DNA of 64,000 bases from JAFDVL01 sp043783625 (GTDB lineage Bacteria > Acidobacteriota > Blastocatellia > RBC074), in assembly GCA_043783625.1 (NCBI GenBank), contig JAYVZE010000240.1:1-64000 (forward strand), read 5' to 3'. Numbering within the stretch: position 1 is the stretch's first letter; each line of letters starts with the position of its first letter. The notes below the pieces were generated by a model, which made no database searches, was not told the DNA's origin, and was given only the letters and a program-made list of their open reading frames with translations. Shown here piece by piece: positions 15,982-25,711 of this stretch. The translations under genes were made by a program, and so were the position numbers.

Positions 15982-18054
15982 TCAATATTTCGCCAGCTCT
16001 AAAGCCTTGGCAAACACATCCTCAACCTGCGGTAAAACTACACGTTCCAGAATTTTCGAGAACGGGACAGGAGTGTCCGTGCTGCCCACGCGATAAATCG
16101 GAGCATCCAGATACTCAAAGTAATTTGAAGCGATGCGTGCGGCGACTTCGCCTCCCGCTCCGCCTGTCACTTTGTCTTCGTGGACGATTAAAACCTTACC
16201 GGTTTTCTTCACTGTCGCGGCAATCGCGTCCATATCTAACGGTGAGATAGAACGCAAGTCCAGTACTTCGGCTTCGACACCGTGTTCTTGCGCCAATTGA
16301 TTCGCCGCGCGGATCGCCCAATGAACCGGAGTTCCATAAGCAATAATCGAAAGGTCTGAACCTTCGCGCCGAATCTTGGCTTTGCCGAATGGGATTTCGT
16401 AATCATCGCCCGGGTCTGGAGCCTTAGCGAACGGTTGGTTGTAAAGATATTTAGGTTCGAGGAAAAAGGTGATTCCCTCATTTCTCAAAGCGTGTCGCAA
16501 CATTCCCGTAGCATCGTCCGGGAACGCCGGAACGACTACGCGAATGCCAGGAAGCCCAATCAGCCAGCCTTCGAGATTTTGCGAGTGATACAACCCGCCG
16601 CCGATATAGCCACCAGAAGCCAGACGAATCACAATGTTCGGGCTGAACTGTCCTTTGCTGCGATAATAATCATGCGAAATATCAATCAACTGTTCAGCCG
16701 CTGGCCAATAATAATCGGCAAATTGCGCACCTTCGATGATAATGCGAATGTCTTCACGAAACCGCGACAATCCATTTGCTGTCGCGCTGATATAATCCTC
16801 GGCAATCGGCGCATTGAAGACGCGCTTGTTGCCAAATTCCTGCAACATCCCCATATCAACGTTAAAGACTCCGCCCTTATCTTTCGAGGCGACATCCTGC
16901 CCCCATAAAAACGTATTCGGATTGCGACGGAACTCCGTCTTCATCGCGTTGTTAATGCCTTCCAACAGCGAAATTAACTTGCCGCCTTCTTTGGGACCAA
17001 CCCCTTCAGCCGGAACTGGTAATTCGGGAGGCAAGACAAAATCTGTCGCCGAAGCCGGATCAGGATTTGGCGATGCTTCAGCCCGTTCCTGTTCCGCGTT
17101 GACGTAATCTTTATTTTCTTCTTCGATGGTCAATAACTTGAGCGGATCAACATTTTCGATCTCAAGCAAATGAATTTTCAAACGAACTAAAGGATCACGC
17201 CGACGAGTCTCAGCAATTTCTTCTTCGCTGCGATATTTTTTGTCGTTATCGGAATTGCTGTGCGCGTAAATACGGACGCACGAAGCATGGACAAGAACAG
17301 GCCCGCTAGTCGCTTTCACGTACTCGACTGCCTCATTCATCGCGGCGACTGAATCAAAGGGATTCGTCCCGTCGCAATTGATGATTTTCAATCCACCAAT
17401 GCCTGTGAAGTTATCGGAAACAATCGGATTCGCTGTTTGTTCCCACAGCGGGACAGAAATTCCATAACCGTTATTTTGGACGACAAAGATCACCGGAACT
17501 TGTTCGCGCCCGGCGCCATTCAAAGCTTCAAAAACGTAGCCCTCCGAGCAGGAAGAATCGCCCTGACTTGAAAAAGCAATCGCATCGCTGCCGTAATATT
17601 TAATACCGCGCGCCACGCCAACCGCTTGGGACGCATGATTTCCTGTGGCTGATGAAACGTTCTGAATCCCAATCGAAGGCTTGCCAAAATGGTTGCTCAT
17701 GTGGCGTCCGCCACCGGCCACATCTTCGTCTTTGGAAAGTCCGTTCAAATACACTTCGTACGCCGTCAAGCTTCCCGCCATACAGGTCAACATGTCGCGG
17801 TAATATGGAAACAGAAAATCTTTGCCCGGACGGAAAGCCAGCCCTAAAGCCAACTGAATTCCATCGTGTCCAACGTGCGAAGCATGATAGCCCCAGCCTT
17901 TGGATTGCTTACTATAATTTCTGGCTTTTTCATCAAGCAGACGCGCCTGATGCATTAAACGATACCAGTCAAGCTGAGTCTCAACCGGCACACGATCACT
18001 ACCAACGACTAGAGGATCAACCTCAGCGGCAATAACTTGTTCTTCTTTTTTCAT
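15982..18054 (-). CDS. Fused E1 alpha-beta 2-oxoacid dehydrogenase (branched-chain / 2-oxoisovalerate type)
   Basis: A 690-residue thiamine-diphosphate enzyme with the alpha subunit at about 1-330 and the beta subunit at about 360-690 in one chain. The alpha half shows GWGYHASHVGHDGIQLALGL, HMSNHFG and the ThDP site GDSSCSEGYVFEALN ending in NN. The beta half shows EGINNAMKTEFRR, EGAQFADYYWPAAEQLID and the C-terminal LIVHEDKVTGGAGGEVAARI. It decarboxylates 2-oxoacids and passes the acyl group to an E2 lipoyl protein, which is not encoded nearby. A PTPV-type segment (STDTPVPFSK) is typical of the beta family. The ATG at 18054 lies just after AGTAGG, whereas an upstream extension has no such support. 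The exact substrate is inferred. Confidence 0.88.
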   Translation of the reverse strand: MKKEEQVIAAEVDPLVVGSDRVPVETQLDWYRLMHQARLLDEKARNYSKQSKGWGYHASHVGHDGIQLALGLAFRPGKDFLFPYYRDMLTCMAGSLTAYEVYLNGLSKDEDVAGGGRHMSNHFGKPSIGIQNVSSATGNHASQAVGVARGIKYYGSDAIAFSSQGDSSCSEGYVFEALNGAGREQVPVIFVVQNNGYGISVPLWEQTANPIVSDNFTGIGGLKIINCDGTNPFDSVAAMNEAVEYVKATSGPVLVHASCVRIYAHSNSDNDKKYRSEEEIAETRRRDPLVRLKIHLLEIENVDPLKLLTIEEENKDYVNAEQERAEASPNPDPASATDFVLPPELPVPAEGVGPKEGGKLISLLEGINNAMKTEFRRNPNTFLWGQDVASKDKGGVFNVDMGMLQEFGNKRVFNAPIAEDYISATANGLSRFREDIRIIIEGAQFADYYWPAAEQLIDISHDYYRSKGQFSPNIVIRLASGGYIGGGLYHSQNLEGWLIGLPGIRVVVPAFPDDATGMLRHALRNEGITFFLEPKYLYNQPFAKAPDPGDDYEIPFGKAKIRREGSDLSIIAYGTPVHWAIRAANQLAQEHGVEAEVLDLRSISPLDMDAIAATVKKTGKVLIVHEDKVTGGAGGEVAARIASNYFEYLDAPIYRVGSTDTPVPFSKILERVVLPQVEDVFAKALELAKY

Positions 18055-18191
18055 CCTACTTTCCTTATGAATCCTTTGGAAGCTGCGGAGTATTATTGGA
18101 GTAATGCAGCATTTTAGGAGCGAGGGACTTATTTTGCAAACCAATCCGGTTGGCGCGTTTCAGAAGGCAGGAATTCGCAGGCGATTTCAGT

Positions 18192-18265
18192 GTTCAGAGT
18201 TCACGCTTCAGCGTGCCACACGCCGCGCTTCGCTGGCGTGGCAAACTAAAGTTTGAACTCTGAAC
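18192..18265. repeat. Composite inverted repeat
   Basis: The outer arms GTTCAGAGTTCA and TGAACTCTGAAC pair, as do the inner GCCAC/GTGGC steps. Between them lie three small palindromes: CGCTTCAGCG, a central ACGCC...GGCGT element, and AACTTTAGTT. The repeat at 39288-39358 has the same three modules. It sits between the PP2C phosphatase and E1 genes. Confidence 0.8.
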
Positions 18266-18272
18266 GTACAGA

Positions 18273-20381
18273 TCAATTCACCTTCACTACAACAAATGTC
18301 ACATCATCATCCTGCGGACGCTCGCCGCCCCACTCATCGCCCAATTTCACCAGTCCATTGATGATTTCCTGCGCCGATAAATTCGCGTGTTCAGTAATGA
18401 ATTTTTTGGCGGATTCGTCTTCCAGCATTTCGTTCAGTTGATTAAACCGTTCCGGCAATCCGTCGGACATCAGTACGACTACATCGCCGGATGACAGTAC
18501 GAATTCCTGCTGATGATATTGATAACCCGTGATTCCGCCGAGTGGCAAAGCTTTCATCATCACTTCTTCAATCCCCTGATCCGATGCCCGATAAATCAAG
18601 ATTGGTGGCATTCCCGCAATACTCACCGACAACTGATGATCTTTCACTTTGACCATCGTCATCGCCATAAACAAGCCGCGCAGTTTCATCTCTTTCAGCA
18701 CGCGGCTCATCCGATGAAAGATGTGTGAAATGTCAGGATGATAGGCGAGCGAAACAAACAAACTTTTCACCGAAGCGACCATCGTCCCCGCCTTTAATCC
18801 ATGTCCCGTCGCATCGCCCACTGCAATCGTCAACGTCCCATCTTCACTCACGTGAAAGTCGTAGTAATCGCCGCCGACTTCGGAAGCAGTTTTCATATAC
18901 GCGGCGATGTCGAGCTGCGGCAGGCTGGGCAATTTCTTCGGCAGCATCGAAAGCTGCAATTGGCGGGCTTCTTCCAGTTCAGCGGCGCGGCGTTCGTTCT
19001 CGGCTTTCTCCTGTGCGTGCTGGACGCGGAGTTTGGCCTCGGTGCGTTGATGTTCCAGTTCTTTCTCAGAAAGTTGCTTGACCTGCACAAGTTGCGCAGC
19101 AAGGTCGCGGCTGGTGCGCGCAAACCGATGCGCGAGGTAAATTGCGATAGCAAGGTTATTCGCAAGAGCGGCGGCGGGAACTGCTAAGAGATATTGTCTC
19201 GTGAATAGTATCCCGGTCGCGCCAAGGATGCCTGCGACACTCAGCGCCATTGTGCCTACCAAGACACCAACACCAAGTATCCAAGCTCCCTCTGCGCGTC
19301 GCCAGATGGCTTGCATCATCACCCGTACGCATTCCCACAAAATCCCCAGGCGAATCAAGACCATTAACAGTTGTGTCAAAGCGGAAGGCTGAAGCAGAAA
19401 GAAGAAATCTATCAAGGCCCCAACCAGTGCCAATGTCCAATACCATTTCGGCAGGTAGGCAAAAAACTCCAGATAATAGAATCCGAGGAGCAAGAGAAGC
19501 ATCCAGAAAAACAGGACAACGGATAAGAGAAAAGGGAAAACGGTTCCAGCCGTCCAGCTATGGGTCGTCTGCCCCAGATAGCCGTTGATTCCAGCCGCAA
19601 CTGCCAATAAAGCGCCCAACCCGAACATGAAGCTGGCTGGCTGGTCGGGGTAAAACCAATACAGCAATAAGTGAAATGCGCCCAAGGCGAGGCTCAGGGA
19701 GATGATAGTTAAGATGGCCCACGCCACTGATTTCAGGGCTAAGTGTTCAGCGAATGCAGGCTGTGATTCCAGTATTCTGATTCCGATGCCTGTGCCGTAA
19801 TTGATTGTGCCATTGATGGGGAAACGAAAGCCTACAAATCTACTCATCTGGGCAAACCATCTTCCCCATCCACCGGACAAATCCTGCATCGCCATACACG
19901 AATGCCGCACGGCAATCACATGCTCGCTGCGCCCATCCAACACAATGTCGAAGGGCAGCGTGTTGGGGTTGTACGCGACTTCCGTTTCCGGCGTCGCTCC
20001 GACGGTGCCGAAGCTTTGCACCAGCTTGCCATCCAGATATATCTCCGACGCGCCGAAATGCACCATCACCAGTGCCAGCGGCTGAGTGGCGAGCGCCGGA
20101 TCAACCTGCAAGCGCAGCCGAAACCAACCGAGGCCGCGCCAGCCGCTTTTCGGAATGCTGTCGAGCGTGATCGCTGTGCCGGGCAAGGTTTCCCACGCAC
20201 GATCATCGAACTGCGGATCAGCAAAGCGCGGATCATCGTTCGGCGAATACTTCCAACCGAGCTTATCAAGTTCAACCGCTTTGCCATTTTGCAAGCTGTC
20301 TGCTGTGAGTGTGTTCTGTCCTTGTGCGGCAGCGAGCCACAACACAAGAATCAGCCATAACCAATGGGGTTTTATCTGCAT
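18273..20381 (-). CDS. Membrane PP2C-type (SpoIIE/RsbU) serine phosphatase with extracellular sensor
   Basis: A 702-residue protein. A signal-anchor (WLWLILVLWLAAAQG) is followed by an exported beta-sandwich region of about 200 residues resembling a jelly-roll ligand-binding domain (WRGLGWFRLRLQVDP, ASEIYLDGKLV). Seven or so membrane helices span about 230-430 and a coiled coil about 435-480. The SpoIIE/RsbU phosphatase domain follows (RQLQLSMLPKKLPSLP, ASEVGGDYYDFH, VAVGDATGHG-like IAVGDATGHGLKAG, and VVLMSDGLPERFN). Such proteins relieve partner-switch anti-sigma controls by dephosphorylating an antagonist, but no STAS protein or anti-sigma kinase is adjacent. The ATG at 20381 is chosen by the signal segment. 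Confidence 0.9.
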   Translation of the reverse strand: MQIKPHWLWLILVLWLAAAQGQNTLTADSLQNGKAVELDKLGWKYSPNDDPRFADPQFDDRAWETLPGTAITLDSIPKSGWRGLGWFRLRLQVDPALATQPLALVMVHFGASEIYLDGKLVQSFGTVGATPETEVAYNPNTLPFDIVLDGRSEHVIAVRHSCMAMQDLSGGWGRWFAQMSRFVGFRFPINGTINYGTGIGIRILESQPAFAEHLALKSVAWAILTIISLSLALGAFHLLLYWFYPDQPASFMFGLGALLAVAAGINGYLGQTTHSWTAGTVFPFLLSVVLFFWMLLLLLGFYYLEFFAYLPKWYWTLALVGALIDFFFLLQPSALTQLLMVLIRLGILWECVRVMMQAIWRRAEGAWILGVGVLVGTMALSVAGILGATGILFTRQYLLAVPAAALANNLAIAIYLAHRFARTSRDLAAQLVQVKQLSEKELEHQRTEAKLRVQHAQEKAENERRAAELEEARQLQLSMLPKKLPSLPQLDIAAYMKTASEVGGDYYDFHVSEDGTLTIAVGDATGHGLKAGTMVASVKSLFVSLAYHPDISHIFHRMSRVLKEMKLRGLFMAMTMVKVKDHQLSVSIAGMPPILIYRASDQGIEEVMMKALPLGGITGYQYHQQEFVLSSGDVVVLMSDGLPERFNQLNEMLEDESAKKFITEHANLSAQEIINGLVKLGDEWGGERPQDDDVTFVVVKVN

Positions 20382-20545
20382 GCTTCCTCGCGCTGAATTA
20401 GATTTGACTACGATCAAGGATTGTATGGCAGGGAGCGGCAGTGTACCTAATTGTTTCGGGGCAATGCGTACCGTCACGCTATTCGCCTAATAAAAGCTCC
20501 TGTGCTAGACTACGCCACGTTTTTTCCCGTGGAATTGCGATCAAA

Positions 20546-22477
20546 ATGTTCTGTATTAATTGCGGAAAACCTGTCTCACCCGAACGAGAAAGCTGCGATT
20601 CCTGCGGCTCAGTTGTCACTCGTCCCAAATCAAATCAACATCATACAGTCATTGACGCGACGAATACGGCTTCCTTTTTTGGTGTCAATTCGACGATTGA
20701 AGCGGGCAGAATTCTTGGCAATCGTTATGAAATCATCGCGCCCATCGGCTCCGGCGGAATGGGGACGATTTACAGCGCACGCCGCATTAACATTGGCGAT
20801 TTAGTAGCAGTCAAAGTTTTACGACCGGATGTCATCACCGATTCGCAATCACGCGAACGATTTCAACGCGAAGCGCAGGCCGCCGCCAGACTCCATCACC
20901 CGAACGCGGTGGTCATTCATGATTTTGGACAGGAACCGGATGGCGTGACCTACATTGTCATGGAGCTTTTAGAAGGTCGCAGCCTGCGTGATGTCCTTCA
21001 GGAACGAAAAATTATCAATTCCGAGTTGATCGCGCCGTTATTAAAACAGGCCTGCGCCGCCATCGAAACTGCGCATCGTCAGGGCATTATTCATCGTGAT
21101 TTGAAGCCTGATAATTTCATTTTGCAGGAAACTCCCGACGGCGCGATGCACGTAAAATTATTGGATTTCGGGATTGCCAAATTGCTGGATCGCACCGAAG
21201 AAAAAAGCCTATCACTGACGCAAACCGGGATGGTCATCGGGACTCCGAATTACATGTCGCCCGAACAATGTCAGGGCGAAGAGCTTGACGCCCGCAGCGA
21301 TATTTACAGCCTCGGCGTCGTGCTTTACGAAATGCTGACGGGATCACAACCATTCAGCGCGACAAATCCAACCGGCATCGCCGTCAAACACGTCACCGAA
21401 AAACCGCGCAGCCTCAGAGAACAAAATCCTTCGATTTCAGCGGCAGTGGAAAAAGTTGTCCTCAAAGCACTCGAAAAAAATTCCCGTGACCGTCAGCAAT
21501 CCGCCTTGCAATTAGCACAGGAATTTGAAGACGCCGTGACATCAAACAAGTCAGCTATTCCGTTGCCTGCAAGTTATGAAACAAGTGAATTAACTTTTAA
21601 TGAGGAACTTTCTTCCACTTCAAAAGCTCCGATCTACGCGACGATTACGACTTTAATTTTATTGAGTGGAATTGCTTTGTGGTGGATTTTCTGGCGGCAG
21701 CCGGAACTCGCTTCCACTCGAAACCCGAAGACTTCAAATCCTAAAACTTCTTCGACGAATGTACAGCCAGTTACGCTGCCCGAAGGAATGATTTTCATAG
21801 CTGGCGGAGAATTTACAATGGGACGCAACAGCGGTGATGATCTTGATTCTCCGGCGCATCAGGTCACGCTCAAGCCCTTTTTGATTGATCGAACCGAAGT
21901 GACGAATCTCGCGTATCAGAAATTTATTGAGGCCAAAAATTATCCTGCACCGCCGGATTGGAAGGGCAAGACTTTTCCCGCCGGACAGGATCAATTCCCT
22001 GTCACTGATGTCACCTGGAGCGATGCGAATGCGTTCGCAGTCTGGCACAAGAAACGATTACCAACCGAAGAAGAATGGGAGTTTGCGGCGCGTGGCAACG
22101 ATCAGCGAACATATAGCTGGGGTAATGAATTTGCAATCGGTAAAGCCAACGTCAAAAGCAATTCCAATCCAACCCAAAAAAATAAAATTCCGGTTGGCAG
22201 TTACAAAGATGCAGCCAGTCCGTTTGGTGCGGTTGATATGATTGGCAACGTTTGGGAGTGGACGGCGAGCAGTCTGAAACCTTATCCAAATGGTCGAGCA
22301 ATTGAATCGAAGGGCTATAAAAATTTAAAGGTCATTCGCGGTGGAGCGTGGATGAGCGAATCAGCACAGGCGACGACGACGTATCGTCGAGGCTGGCCTG
22401 CTTCGAGAACAGATTGGAATGAAACCCCGCCCGATTATTCAGGGACAGGATTTCGTTGTGCGCAGGATGTGCAGTAA
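20546..22477 (+). CDS. Zinc-ribbon Ser/Thr kinase fused to a formylglycine-generating-enzyme-like domain
   Basis: A 643-residue membrane protein. A zinc ribbon at 1-25 has CxxC pairs (C3/C6, C17/C20). A Hanks-type kinase covers about 58-325, with glycine loop GSGGMGTIYSA, lysine AVKVL, catalytic IIHRDLKPDN and DFGIAK. A single membrane helix lies near 390. The C-terminal 210 residues are a sulfatase-modifying-factor/FGE-type domain (MIFIAGGEFTMGRNSG, RLPTEEEWEFAARG, GNVWEWTAS, VIRGGAW, GTGFRCA). In related kinases this external domain is thought to sense or bind ligands rather than catalyse. The ATG at 20546 is chosen because it begins with the zinc-ribbon consensus MFCINCGKP. It may form an operon with the next gene, 28 bases downstream. 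Confidence 0.9.
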   Translation: MFCINCGKPVSPERESCDSCGSVVTRPKSNQHHTVIDATNTASFFGVNSTIEAGRILGNRYEIIAPIGSGGMGTIYSARRINIGDLVAVKVLRPDVITDSQSRERFQREAQAAARLHHPNAVVIHDFGQEPDGVTYIVMELLEGRSLRDVLQERKIINSELIAPLLKQACAAIETAHRQGIIHRDLKPDNFILQETPDGAMHVKLLDFGIAKLLDRTEEKSLSLTQTGMVIGTPNYMSPEQCQGEELDARSDIYSLGVVLYEMLTGSQPFSATNPTGIAVKHVTEKPRSLREQNPSISAAVEKVVLKALEKNSRDRQQSALQLAQEFEDAVTSNKSAIPLPASYETSELTFNEELSSTSKAPIYATITTLILLSGIALWWIFWRQPELASTRNPKTSNPKTSSTNVQPVTLPEGMIFIAGGEFTMGRNSGDDLDSPAHQVTLKPFLIDRTEVTNLAYQKFIEAKNYPAPPDWKGKTFPAGQDQFPVTDVTWSDANAFAVWHKKRLPTEEEWEFAARGNDQRTYSWGNEFAIGKANVKSNSNPTQKNKIPVGSYKDAASPFGAVDMIGNVWEWTASSLKPYPNGRAIESKGYKNLKVIRGGAWMSESAQATTTYRRGWPASRTDWNETPPDYSGTGFRCAQDVQ

Positions 22478-22505
22478 AATAAGATGTTCGTAAACTTGAA
22501 TCTCA

Positions 22506-23666
22506 ATGACAGTATCTTTGCAAAAACCAGAAATCATCCAGACCTTTTTATTAGGTATACTACTGTTCGCTTCAACCAAAATTTTTGCACAAGGAGGCAG
22601 CGGCGATCTTCCTCCGATTTCAAAACCTCCTATTACAAAACCGAAGCCGCGTCCGACTTCAAAACCCAAGCCAGCACTACCGACAATTCCAGTAATAACT
22701 AAGCCCGCCCCAAAACCGTTTCTTTCCAGAGAGCCTTACAAAATTGATACTATTCAATTCGAGCAGGAAGTTGAAGGCAGTGTTGATCCGCAAACTTCGG
22801 GGCGTCTGCCACAGTATATTTATTATCAGGAATTTTATTTTTTCTCGACCGAAGATGATTTTCTGAGCCTGACCTTGAGCAGTTCAAATCCAACGTTAAA
22901 GCTGGATTTATTCGATGAAACTTCGCAGCAAATCCCCTTGAGGTTTGACGAAGCGAATAAAACTTATCAGCTTGCTACGAACGATAAATTATTACCCGGC
23001 GATGGAAAATATCGCGTTCGATTAAGCTTTGCAGCGGCGGCTCCGCTGAATGAAACGATTAAGTTTTTCTTGAAAATTAATCATCTCGGATTGACTGTGA
23101 CCGGATACGAAGTGCGACTTAGAAAAGTCATCGAAACGTTCAATCTTCCCGGTGAACACCACGTTGATGACGCCATTTTGCGACTGCAAAAAATTATCCG
23201 CGACGATCCGAAACAGTCCGGCGGATACGAGTATCTCGGGATGCTTTACAACGAGCAAAAACAGGATTACCTGAAAGCCGAACGAGCGATGGCGCAGGCC
23301 ATACGTTTGGGTGGTGCGGCGACCTTTAAAATTACGCATGACAGCCAATGGCGCAAACCGAATTACGATAAAAAGACCAAAAAAAATATCTGGACGGCCC
23401 AGCGTACTGATTGGATTCGTATCTATCGTGACAAAATTTACTTTATTGAATTCGGAACTGCGCAGACGCCGATTTTCGCGCTGACAACTTCGTGGCTGAC
23501 GGATATTAAGCATCCAACGGACAGCGAAATCGTCAGCTTCAAACACAACGACCGCAAGTATAAACCGGACACGCTCTATCTTGGATTTAAAGACCCCAAC
23601 GAAGCGCAACTGGCTTTTCAATTAATCACCAACAGCTTTCCTGAAAGGATGAACGAACAGAAATGA
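22506..23666 (+). CDS. Secreted proline-rich protein with TPR-like segment, function unknown
   Basis: A 386-residue exported protein with a signal peptide (FLLGILLFASTKIFAQGG). A proline/lysine-rich linker follows at about 38-72 (ISKPPITKPKPRPTSKPKP). A beta-rich region at about 80-210 looks like a pre-peptidase C-type domain (QEFYFFSTEDDFLSLTL). One TPR-like unit (DDPKQSGGYEYLGMLYNEQK) and a C-terminal domain (IYRDKIYFIEFGTAQTP) follow. No named enzyme motif is present. It lies 28 bases after the kinase-FGE gene, and its stop overlaps the argH start by four bases (ATGA), so the three probably share a transcript. Confidence 0.7.
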   Translation: MTVSLQKPEIIQTFLLGILLFASTKIFAQGGSGDLPPISKPPITKPKPRPTSKPKPALPTIPVITKPAPKPFLSREPYKIDTIQFEQEVEGSVDPQTSGRLPQYIYYQEFYFFSTEDDFLSLTLSSSNPTLKLDLFDETSQQIPLRFDEANKTYQLATNDKLLPGDGKYRVRLSFAAAAPLNETIKFFLKINHLGLTVTGYEVRLRKVIETFNLPGEHHVDDAILRLQKIIRDDPKQSGGYEYLGMLYNEQKQDYLKAERAMAQAIRLGGAATFKITHDSQWRKPNYDKKTKKNIWTAQRTDWIRIYRDKIYFIEFGTAQTPIFALTTSWLTDIKHPTDSEIVSFKHNDRKYKPDTLYLGFKDPNEAQLAFQLITNSFPERMNEQK

Positions 23667-25039
23667 ATCTCTGGGGTGGACGATTTACCGGCTCTGCCGA
23701 TCAACATTTTGCGGAATACAATGCCAGCTTTCGCTTCGATCAACGCCTGCTCTTTGCAGATTTGAAAGGCTGTCAGGTACAGGCGCAAGCACTCGGAAAA
23801 GCCGGAATTCTTAACGGCGAAGAGGTCGCAACCATCCTCGCCGGATTACAAACAATTGAAGCCAATGCGCAGGATGCAAATTACGTCAACCGCCCTGAAT
23901 TTGCAGGTACGGAAGACGTTCACAGCTTTATCGAATCACGTCTGACAGAACTTATCGGAGCCGCCGGGTACAAGCTCCATACAGGTCGCAGCCGCAACGA
24001 TCAAGTCGCCACTGCGACCAGAATTTTTCTGCGCGAAGAACTCAAAGCGATTGATTGCTTAATCGTCGAAGCGCAGTCCGCCTTGCTTGATTTGGCGGAG
24101 AAGCATCAGGACGATCCGCTCCCCGGCTACACGCATTTACAAAAAGCGCAGCCTGTTTTATTCGCGCATTTTCTCCTCGCCTACTTTCAAATGCTGGCAC
24201 GTGATCGTGAAAGATTTTCAGAATTAGCACAGCGGGTGAATGTCTTGCCGCTCGGCTCTGGAGCCTTAGCCGGAACAAATTTTCCGATTGATCGTGAATG
24301 GATGGCGCAGGAATTAGGCTTCAATGGAGTCACAAAAAACAGCATTGATGCCGTGAGCGACCGCGACTACATCATCGAATTTGCGAACGCTTCAGCATTA
24401 ACGATGATGCATCTTTCGCGGCTATCCGAAGACCTGATTATTTACTCCACGCAGGAATTCGGATTCATCAAATTAGGCGACGCGATTGCTACCGGAAGCA
24501 GCCTGATGCCGCAGAAAAAAAACCCTGATTCACTTGAATTAGTGCGCGGGAAAACAGCGCGAATTTTTGGACATGTAACTGCGTTGCTCACCATGACAAA
24601 GGGTTTGCCGCTGGCTTACAACAAAGATTTACAGGAAGATAAAGAAGCCTTATTCGATACGATTGACACGGTGGCAGGCAGCTTGCGCGTCATTGCTACC
24701 GTGCTGAAAAATATCAAATTCGATGCCGCCAGAGCCAGAGCCTCCGCCATCACCGATTACACCAACGCCACTGATCTGGCAGATTATTTAGTTCGCAAAG
24801 GAATCGAATTCCGCAAATCCCACGACATCATCGGACGCATCGTCGTCTTTGCCCTTCAGGAAAATAAACAACTCCACGAAATTACTCTCGAAGAATATCG
24901 CCAGTTCTCTCCTCTGCTTGAAGAAGATTTGTATCAAGCGATTTCACTGGAAAGCTGCCTGGCTGGCAAAAATAGTACCGGAGGAACCTCACCATTTCAG
25001 GTAAACAAAGAATTACAAGCTGCTCGAAAGTCTGTTTGA
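23663..25039 (+). CDS. argH: Argininosuccinate lyase
   Basis: A 458-residue enzyme of the fumarase/aspartase superfamily that splits argininosuccinate into arginine and fumarate, the last step of arginine synthesis. Key segments are MNLWGGRFTG at the start, the substrate-binding HTGRSRNDQVAT, the catalytic-histidine region PGYTHLQKAQPV and the signature GSSLMPQKKNPD, whose serine lies in the flexible catalytic loop. The length is standard. No other arginine gene is nearby, and the four-base overlap with the preceding secreted-protein gene implies translational coupling. Confidence 0.97.
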   Translation: MNLWGGRFTGSADQHFAEYNASFRFDQRLLFADLKGCQVQAQALGKAGILNGEEVATILAGLQTIEANAQDANYVNRPEFAGTEDVHSFIESRLTELIGAAGYKLHTGRSRNDQVATATRIFLREELKAIDCLIVEAQSALLDLAEKHQDDPLPGYTHLQKAQPVLFAHFLLAYFQMLARDRERFSELAQRVNVLPLGSGALAGTNFPIDREWMAQELGFNGVTKNSIDAVSDRDYIIEFANASALTMMHLSRLSEDLIIYSTQEFGFIKLGDAIATGSSLMPQKKNPDSLELVRGKTARIFGHVTALLTMTKGLPLAYNKDLQEDKEALFDTIDTVAGSLRVIATVLKNIKFDAARARASAITDYTNATDLADYLVRKGIEFRKSHDIIGRIVVFALQENKQLHEITLEEYRQFSPLLEEDLYQAISLESCLAGKNSTGGTSPFQVNKELQAARKSV

Positions 25040-25079
25040 ATCCTATCTCTCGTTTTATTTGTGCTAAAATCTATGAATT

Positions 25080-25463
25080 ATGGAAGTTACATTGAATTTA
25101 CCTGAAAATATCTATCAAAATTTTACTCGCCTGGCAGAGAAAAAACATCGCCGCGTGGAAGAAGTAATTACGGATAAACTTCAAGATGATTTTTCGGCTG
25201 ATAATGTGGATTTTGAAGAAACGGTGGCAAGTTGGTCAGATGAAGATATTTTGGCGTTGGCAAATCTAAAACTCCCCAAAGAGCAGTCCAACAGAATGAG
25301 CGAATTATCCGACCTTCAGCAACGCGGCTTAATGAACAATATCGAAAAAAGCGAGTTTGAGATGTATCTCGAAATTTATAATAACGCCAATCGACGGAAA
25401 GCTTACGGAATCGTCGAAGCCGTTAAGCGCGGACTACTCACTGCTCCAGGCGACTTAAAATGA
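25080..25463 (+). CDS. Putative antitoxin-like / regulator partner of an HNH gene
   Basis: A 127-residue acidic protein. Its N terminus (MEVTLNLPENIYQNFTRLAEKKHRRVEEVITDKL) resembles a ribbon-helix-helix-type DNA-binding segment. The rest is helical and charged (LSDLQQRGLMNNIEKSEFEMYLEIYNNANRRKAY). The stop overlaps the HNH gene start by four bases. Paired small genes of this kind (RHH-like protein plus HNH nuclease) are common in acidobacteria and cyanobacteria. Whether they form a toxin-antitoxin pair is inference. Confidence 0.7.
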   Translation: MEVTLNLPENIYQNFTRLAEKKHRRVEEVITDKLQDDFSADNVDFEETVASWSDEDILALANLKLPKEQSNRMSELSDLQQRGLMNNIEKSEFEMYLEIYNNANRRKAYGIVEAVKRGLLTAPGDLK

Positions 25464-25687
25464 TCTCGGACGAATTAAAAAATAAAATTCGCCAAGAATC
25501 ACAATACCGCTGCGGTTATTGCCTCACACCACAAGAAATTGTTTCCATGCCTTTGGAAATTGAGCATCTTCACCCAATTGCAGAAGGCGGTACGGATGAA
25601 GCAGAGAATCTGTGGTTAGCTTGTCGAAATCGAACAGCCCAAAGCCAAAAACCTCACCAACTCCCCCAATTAACAAAAAAGTGTTGA
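25460..25687 (+). pseudogene. Truncated HNH endonuclease
   Basis: 75 codons start with a typical HNH nuclease N terminus (RQESQYRCGYC, MPLEIEHLHPIAEGGTDEAENLWLACR). Family members then carry a second Cys-x-x-Cys, a histidine or asparagine and about 70 further residues. Here the frame changes character after LACRN and ends in a low-complexity tail at 25687. The second zinc half (CxxC after LACR) is missing. A search of the other two frames after 25633 gives no HNH-like continuation, so the 3' part seems deleted rather than merely frameshifted. It is probably inactive. Confidence 0.65.
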
Positions 25688-25711
25688 CAATTGTTAATCA
25701 CAGTGTAACAC
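25684..25711 (+). promoter_or_regulatory. Candidate sigma70-type promoter for the large secreted protein
   Basis: TTGACA at 25684-25689 is followed after 16 bases by TAACAC, a moderate -10. It would give a leader of about 220 bases before the ATG at 25938. The leader contains a CTTATCC/GGATAAG inverted pair, but no known riboswitch is recognised. Confidence 0.4.
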
